Positions 59,322 through 64,000 of a stretch of DNA of 64,000 bases are shown one piece after another. The DNA lies in the NCBI RefSeq assembly GCF_013041605.1, contig NZ_JABEQC010000008.1, forward strand, positions 62,001-126,000. Direction: 5' to 3'. Position 1 is the stretch's first letter, and the number at the start of each line of letters is the position of its first letter. Under the pieces are notes generated by a model. It did not search any database. It was not told the origin of the DNA and was given only the letters and a program-made list of their open reading frames with translations. Source of the stretch: Vibrio plantisponsor (GTDB lineage Bacteria; Pseudomonadota; Gammaproteobacteria; Enterobacterales; Vibrionaceae). A program made the translations under genes and the position numbers.

Positions 59322-60308
59322 ATGGGTTATTTTTTAAGACGTTTGTCATTTTATTTTGCCGCGCTGCTCGTTGCAGCCACCATCAATTTCATTATTCCAC
59401 GAGCAATGCCTGGTGACCCAGTTACCATGATGTTTGCTAACGCAACAACACAGGTAACGCCTGAGCGTATCGCCGCAATGAAGGAGCTACTAGGCTTCGT
59501 TGGCGGACCTTGGTACGTGGAATATGCCGTATACATGAAAAGTATCTTTAGCTGGGAGCTGGGTACTTCAATTAAGTTCTACCCTTTGAGCGTTAATGAT
59601 CTTTTAGGTGGTGCATTTGGCTGGTCACTTTTCCTTGCCGGTACCGCCGTCATTATCTCTTTCTCAATCGGCTCAATTCTCGGCATCTTTGCTGCGTGGA
59701 AACGCGGTAGCCGTTACGACACCTTCATCACTCCGGGTATGCTGGTTATTCAAGCGGTTCCTCAAGTGGTTATCGCCATGCTTGCCATGTTCATTTTTGC
59801 TATCGGCTTGAAATGGTTCCCTACAGGTTACGCATACACAGCCGGCACCATGCCTGACTGGACAAGCTGGACATTTATTAAAGATGTCGGTTACCACGCA
59901 GTACTGCCACTTATCTGTGCCTCTATCGTTCAAATCGGCGGTTTCTTGGTCAACATGCGTAACAACATGATTAACCTGCTTGCTGAAGACTACATCACGA
60001 TGGCGAAAGGCAAAGGCTTGAGTGAAAACCGCGTTGTATTCAACTACGCAGCTCGTAACGCATTACTGCCAAGTGTCACTGCGCTTTCAATGTCACTAGG
60101 TATGGCTATCGGTGGTCAGCTCATTATCGAAATCATTTTCAACTACCCAGGTCTTGGTACGGTTCTGTTTAACGCTATTACATCTCGTGACTACCAAGTT
60201 CTACAAGGCCAACTTCTTATCATGACTCTGTTTATGCTGTTCTTTAACCTGCTCGCAGACATGCTGTATGTCGTACTCGACCCTCGTCTACGTAAGGGAG
60301 GTAAATAA
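59322..60308 (+). CDS. ABC transporter permease 1 (OppB-like), chitin oligosaccharides
   Basis: A 328-aa inner-membrane permease. The binding-protein-dependent transport domain has about six helices (first at about 10-30, others from about 100 on). The EAA loop reads EDYITMAKGKGLSENRVVFN (about 221-240, the cytoplasmic ATPase contact). AAGGTG precedes the ATG. It follows cbp by about 145 bases with a hairpin between. It pairs with the next gene to make the channel. Confidence 0.9.
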   Translation: MGYFLRRLSFYFAALLVAATINFIIPRAMPGDPVTMMFANATTQVTPERIAAMKELLGFVGGPWYVEYAVYMKSIFSWELGTSIKFYPLSVNDLLGGAFGWSLFLAGTAVIISFSIGSILGIFAAWKRGSRYDTFITPGMLVIQAVPQVVIAMLAMFIFAIGLKWFPTGYAYTAGTMPDWTSWTFIKDVGYHAVLPLICASIVQIGGFLVNMRNNMINLLAEDYITMAKGKGLSENRVVFNYAARNALLPSVTALSMSLGMAIGGQLIIEIIFNYPGLGTVLFNAITSRDYQVLQGQLLIMTLFMLFFNLLADMLYVVLDPRLRKGGK

Positions 60309-60310
60309 TC

Positions 60311-61336
60311 ATGAAAGCACTTTGGAAACTGTTATCAGGCAACCGAGTCGCAATGATAGGTGTCGCGATTCTCTCTGTATTCTTGTTCATCGCACTTGCT
60401 GCACCGCTGATCACGAAACACGCCCCAGATAAACGTACAGGCAATCCACATGAATACCCATCGTTTGTTGTGAAAGCCGCCAAAAGTGACCCGAATGGCT
60501 GGGTTGCTGAGAATCTGGCGACAGACAGACGAACTCTGACTATGTCGAAAAAAGCGGATCATACACTTGGTACAACTCGTATGGGGCGTGACGTATGGTC
60601 ACAAGTTGCTTACGGCGCACGCGTATCCTTAGCGGTAGGCTTTGGTGCGGGTATCACCGTTTGTTTCCTAGCAACCATCATTGGTGTTTCAGCGGGCTAC
60701 TTCGGTGGCAAGGTGGATGATTTCTTAACCGCTGCAATGAACATCATGTTGGTTATCCCTCAGTATCCGTTGCTGTTCGTGGTTGCTGCTTTCATTGGTG
60801 AAGCAGGCCCGTTGACCATTTCCCTCATTATCGGGTGTACTTCCTGGGCATGGGGTGCCCGAGTTGTACGAGCTCAGACACTTGCACTGCGTGAAAAAGA
60901 GTTTGTGAAAGCGGCTGAAGTATTAGGTGAGAGTTCATGGCGCATCATCTTCGTTGAAATCCTGCCAAACCTTATCTCAATTGTCGGCGCAAGCTTTATT
61001 GGCTCAGTAATGTACGCCGTGATGATGGAAGCCACTATCTCCTTCCTAGGTCTGGGCGATCCGAACACCATCAGTTGGGGCATCATGCTTTACAACGTGC
61101 AAACCTCTTCATCTATGTTGGTTGGCGCTTGGTGGGAACTGTTAGCTCCATGTTTATCACTGACGTTACTCGTCACTGGTCTGGCACTACTTAACTTCGC
61201 GGTAGACGAAATCGCTAACCCACAATTGCGTTCTCATAAAGGGATGAAGCGTTGGAAGAAACTCGCTCAGCAAGACAAATCAGCGCGTGAGCCTAACCTA
61301 CCACCTCAAAATGCACTATGGAGCGGAGACAAATAA
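60311..61336 (+). CDS. ABC transporter permease 2 (OppC-like), chitin oligosaccharides
   Basis: A 341-aa permease with an N-terminal OppC-type helix (about 12-32), a periplasmic segment, the TM domain (about 105-300) with the EAA loop near LREKEFVKAAEVLGESSWRI (about 194-213), and a short Lys-rich tail. The start is 2 bases after the first permease stop. It heterodimerises with that permease. Length fits OppC-like proteins with an extra C-terminal tail of about 30 residues. Confidence 0.9.
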   Translation: MKALWKLLSGNRVAMIGVAILSVFLFIALAAPLITKHAPDKRTGNPHEYPSFVVKAAKSDPNGWVAENLATDRRTLTMSKKADHTLGTTRMGRDVWSQVAYGARVSLAVGFGAGITVCFLATIIGVSAGYFGGKVDDFLTAAMNIMLVIPQYPLLFVVAAFIGEAGPLTISLIIGCTSWAWGARVVRAQTLALREKEFVKAAEVLGESSWRIIFVEILPNLISIVGASFIGSVMYAVMMEATISFLGLGDPNTISWGIMLYNVQTSSSMLVGAWWELLAPCLSLTLLVTGLALLNFAVDEIANPQLRSHKGMKRWKKLAQQDKSAREPNLPPQNALWSGDK

Positions 61337-61337
61337 C

Positions 61338-62321
61338 ATGACAGCACCACTTATCTCAATCCGCAACTTATGCGTGGACTACATTACTGATGCAGGCGAT
61401 GTTCGCGCCTGTAACAACGTCAGCTTTGATATCGCACCAGGCGAAGTGTTTGGCTTAGCGGGTGAATCTGGTTGTGGTAAATCAACCGTTGCCTTCTCGT
61501 TGATGCGTCTACATAAGCCGCCTGCGTTTATTACTGGTGGCGAAGTGATCTTCAATGGCGAAGACATTCTTCAATACAGCGACGAAAAAATGCAGTCATT
61601 TCGCTGGAGCCAAATGTCGATGGTCTTCCAAAGTGCAATGAATGCTCTCAACCCTGTTCTCACCATGGAAGAGCAGTTCTGTGACGTGATTATGCGCCAT
61701 ACCAATTTGACCAGAGAGCAGGCTAAACGCCGAGCTGAAGGTTTGTTGGAAATTGTGGATATTCACCCGAGTCGCTTGAACGACTACCCACATCAATTTT
61801 CTGGTGGTATGCGTCAGCGTCTGGTGATTGCGATTGCGTTAGCGCTTAATCCAAAAATGATCATCATGGATGAGCCAACCACAGCGCTTGATGTGGTGGT
61901 TCAGCGTGAAATTCTGCAAAAGATCTACGCACTAAAAGAAGAGTTCGGCTTCTCTATTTTGTTTATCACTCATGACTTGTCACTGATGGTCGAGTTCTCA
62001 GACCGTATTGGCATCATGTATTCCGGTGAACTGATTGAAGTTGCGCCTTCAAAAGAGATTCTACAAAGCCCATTCCATCCTTACACCAAAGGTCTGGGAA
62101 GCTCATTTCCACCACTAACGGGGCCAAAAACCAAACTAACGGGAATTCCGGGTAACCCTCTGAACTTACTTGAAATTCCGCAAGGTTGTCGTTTTCAGGC
62201 ACGTTGTGACCGTGTCCATGAAACCTGTACCAAAGTTCCAACTCAACTACGTCAAATAGAGCTGGGACGCTTTTCCAATTGCCACCTCTATGGTGAGCCG
62301 ATTGCTCAGGTAAAGCTATAG
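61338..62321 (+). CDS. ABC transporter ATPase 1 (OppD-like)
   Basis: A 327-aa ATP-binding subunit. Walker A is GESGCGKST (about 40-48), the signature FSGGMRQRL (about 154-162) and Walker B MIIMDEPTTALD (about 174-185). The C-terminal OligoPeptide domain has CRFQARC near residue 285, typical of Opp/Dpp ATPases with Cys that can bind a Fe-S cluster in some. I start at 61,338, 1 base after the permease stop; the frame extends back to 61,287 inside the permease without support. GGAG precedes. Confidence 0.92.
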   Translation: MTAPLISIRNLCVDYITDAGDVRACNNVSFDIAPGEVFGLAGESGCGKSTVAFSLMRLHKPPAFITGGEVIFNGEDILQYSDEKMQSFRWSQMSMVFQSAMNALNPVLTMEEQFCDVIMRHTNLTREQAKRRAEGLLEIVDIHPSRLNDYPHQFSGGMRQRLVIAIALALNPKMIIMDEPTTALDVVVQREILQKIYALKEEFGFSILFITHDLSLMVEFSDRIGIMYSGELIEVAPSKEILQSPFHPYTKGLGSSFPPLTGPKTKLTGIPGNPLNLLEIPQGCRFQARCDRVHETCTKVPTQLRQIELGRFSNCHLYGEPIAQVKL

Positions 62322-62372
62322 CTTGAGACGTGTACAGCAACGCTATTCGCAAAGTTAGGGGTGGAAAGAAAT

Positions 62373-63368
62373 ATGAATATTCAAAACGAAAATCTATTAA
62401 TTGAAGGGAAGAATCTGGTTAAAGACTTCCCGATCAACAGCAACACATTAAAGCAACCAATGATGCGTGCAATCAATGACGTGTCATTCAAGATGTACAA
62501 AAGCCGTGGACTTTCCGTGGTTGGTGAATCCGGTTCTGGTAAATCCACTACCGCTAAAATGATCGCCAAAATGTACGCTCCGACTTCAGGCAACATTGAG
62601 TACAAAGGTCGTGACATTCAAGAGATCAAATCTCGTTCTGATCTCATGCATTACCGCGAAGGCATACAAATGGTTTGGCAAGATCCTTTTGGCTCGCTAA
62701 ACCCGACTCATACCATTTTCCACCATATTGCCCGCCCACTTTTGATTCATAAAAAAGTGAAATCAGGTAATAAAAAAGAGCTTCAGGAACGTGTGTATGA
62801 CCTGTTGGAACAGGTGGGCTTAATTCCACCAAAAGAGACGGCAGCGAAATACCCGCACCAGCTTTCAGGCGGTCAGCGTCAACGTGTCAACTTAGCACGT
62901 AACATTGCTGTAGGTGCTGAAGTTGTACTGGCTGACGAACCGACTTCAATGCTTGACGTATCAATTCGTGCCGGTGTTTTGAACCTGATGGAAGAGATGA
63001 AGTTTGAGAAGAAAATGTCACTTCTTTACATCACTCACGACATCGCCACCGCTCGTTACATCGCAGAAGATCTGGCCGTGATGTATGTCGGTCACATGGT
63101 GGAATGGGGAGATACCGAGCAGATCATTCACGATCCGCAGCACCCTTACACTCAGTTACTGGTTTCAGCGGTTCCGGATCCAAAAAAATCGATCCACGAA
63201 AAACTGAAAGGCAACAAAGGTGAGATCCCGTTGTGGACACCAGCTTCGGTTGGATGCCCGTTTGCTGGACGCTGTACTCATGCCACCAGCAAGTGCCGCG
63301 AGCAATTACCAGCAATAACCCAACTGGCAGATAACCACTTTGTCCGTTGCTATTTATACGAAAACTAA
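62373..63368 (+). CDS. ABC transporter ATPase 2 (OppF-like)
   Basis: A 331-aa ATP-binding subunit. Walker A is GESGSGKST (about 53-61), signature LSGGQRQRV (about 165-173), Walker B VVLADEPTSMLD (about 185-196), then the CPFAGRC motif (about 295-301). It pairs with the first ATPase. The ATG at 62,373 follows a GGTGGAAAG site; the GTG four codons earlier lies in the ribosome site. It lies about 50 bases after the first ATPase. The C-terminal ends YLYEN. Confidence 0.92.
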   Translation: MNIQNENLLIEGKNLVKDFPINSNTLKQPMMRAINDVSFKMYKSRGLSVVGESGSGKSTTAKMIAKMYAPTSGNIEYKGRDIQEIKSRSDLMHYREGIQMVWQDPFGSLNPTHTIFHHIARPLLIHKKVKSGNKKELQERVYDLLEQVGLIPPKETAAKYPHQLSGGQRQRVNLARNIAVGAEVVLADEPTSMLDVSIRAGVLNLMEEMKFEKKMSLLYITHDIATARYIAEDLAVMYVGHMVEWGDTEQIIHDPQHPYTQLLVSAVPDPKKSIHEKLKGNKGEIPLWTPASVGCPFAGRCTHATSKCREQLPAITQLADNHFVRCYLYEN

Positions 63369-63431
63369 GCGTTTAATAACAATTAATAGGCACGCCTTCG
63401 TCTTGGGCGGACCTGATGTATTAAGAAGGTT

Positions 63432-63452
63432 CAGCGCTGCTAAGCAGTGCTG
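63432..63452 (+). other. Hairpin between ATPase 2 and the GH9 gene
   Basis: 9-bp stem CAGCGCTGC / GCAGTGCTG with one G.U pair (valid on plus-strand RNA) and a TAA loop. It resembles the hairpin after cbp: intercistronic, no T-run. Confidence 0.6.
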
Positions 63453-63477
63453 GTCAAAAAGACAACTGGAGACCTAA

Positions 63478-64000
63478 ATGCAGTTACTGATCAACCACAT
63501 TGGCTATGAAACATTTGGACCAAAGCAGGCAGTGCTTTTGAGTAGAACCTCAGAGCTACACGCTACTTTTGCTCAACTTGTTTGCAGTTATAGCCATAAG
63601 ACTGTGGCTCAACTCACCATTGAGCGACACGGTAAAGTGGCGAATTGGCATCACGGATATTTTCACCGTATCGACTTCTCTCACTTTACTGGAGAAGGCA
63701 GCTTTTACTTACGTGTTGAAAATACGCAATCTGAAGTTTTTTGTATTGCTCAGGGTCTACTGATGCAGCGCACTTTTTCAGACGTGCTGCATTATTTCAA
63801 GTCACAACGCTGTGGCGGAATTTTTGACAAGCAAGATAAGTCTGTACCTCTGTTAGGCACATCATCCACTGCCGATGTGCATGGTGGCTGGTACGACGCT
63901 TCAGGTGACGTTAGCAAATATTTAAGTCACCTTTCTTACGCTAACTATTTGAATCCACAACAAACCCCCATTGTGGTATGGAACCTATTCAAAGGGTTAG
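63478..64000 (+). CDS. GH9-family glycosidase (chitin-module), N-terminal part
   Basis: 174 codons lie inside the window. After an Ig-like N-terminal region (about 1-95) the catalytic GH9 domain begins; VHGGWYDASGDVSKY (about 139-153) carries the family's Asp motif. GGAG precedes the ATG at 63,478. In V. cholerae the gene at this place encodes a GH9 protein reported to act as a glucosaminidase rather than a cellulase; that is knowledge of the region, not seen here. It continues past the window edge. It ends the visible operon. Confidence 0.8.
   Translation, partial: MQLLINHIGYETFGPKQAVLLSRTSELHATFAQLVCSYSHKTVAQLTIERHGKVANWHHGYFHRIDFSHFTGEGSFYLRVENTQSEVFCIAQGLLMQRTFSDVLHYFKSQRCGGIFDKQDKSVPLLGTSSTADVHGGWYDASGDVSKYLSHLSYANYLNPQQTPIVVWNLFKGL

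Overview
The window is chromosomal DNA from a marine gamma-proteobacterium of the genus Vibrio. Supporting evidence: an OmpU-type porin beside greA and dacB; a ChiS hybrid kinase followed by the chitin-oligosaccharide binding protein and its ABC transporter; a second EF-G (695 aa) outside any str operon; and a Flp/Tad pilus locus. Species cannot be fixed from sequence alone. I see no insertion sequence, prophage, integron or CRISPR array.

Layout. (1) About 1-11,900, minus strand: a nearly complete Flp/Tad (type IVc) pilus locus. In transcription order it holds two Flp prepilins, prepilin peptidase TadV, an accessory AAA+ ATPase, RcpC/CpaB, secretin RcpA/CpaC, a small lipoprotein, the TadG-, TadE- and TadF-like pseudopilins, TadZ, motor TadA, TadB, TadC and the first codons of a TadD lipoprotein cut by the window edge. 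A divergent AraC-type regulator (12,419) is the obvious candidate controller. (2) 13,275-21,235: an AMP-forming acyl-CoA ligase, EF-G2, RadA and a protein with two PilZ (c-di-GMP) signatures. (3) 21,305-37,531, minus strand: the conserved translation and RNA-metabolism block, read as tRNA-Leu, tRNA-fMet, rimP, nusA, infB, rbfA, truB, rpsO, pnp, nlpI. Upstream of it lie rlmE, ftsH, folP, glmM and secG. (4) 37,651-44,358: yhbY, greA, ompU, dacB, tyrS and an M23 endopeptidase, separated by clear bidirectional terminators. (5) 44,458-53,159: an RND efflux pump, erpA, hemL, a 39-aa cysteine-rich membrane peptide, an AI-2E-family permease and rsmC. (6) 53,322-64,000: the chitin-utilisation module, with chiS, a 740-bp regulatory region, cbp, a four-gene Opp-type ABC transporter and the start of a GH9 glycosidase that runs off the window.

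How the genes work together. The Tad locus encodes all main parts of one secretion and pilus machine. The rimP-pnp block couples transcription elongation, ribosome assembly, initiation and RNA decay; it is preceded by tandem terminators after the initiator tRNA. In the chitin module, CBP captures chitin oligosaccharides in the periplasm, controls ChiS and feeds the ABC importer. ChiS, with help from SlmA in V. cholerae, activates the cbp operon.

The most interesting unexplained signals are: a perfect 10-bp direct repeat spaced exactly 30 bp apart, with a SlmA-like palindrome, upstream of cbp; the AAA+ ATPase with a winged-helix-like N-terminus in the Tad locus; a G.U-containing stem upstream of ompU that pairs only as plus-strand RNA; a terminator-like greA leader; and the 39-aa Cys-rich peptide. 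I found no clear wholly new multi-gene system. Coordinates of starts have been trimmed from the longest open frames where ribosome-binding sites and family lengths support it.
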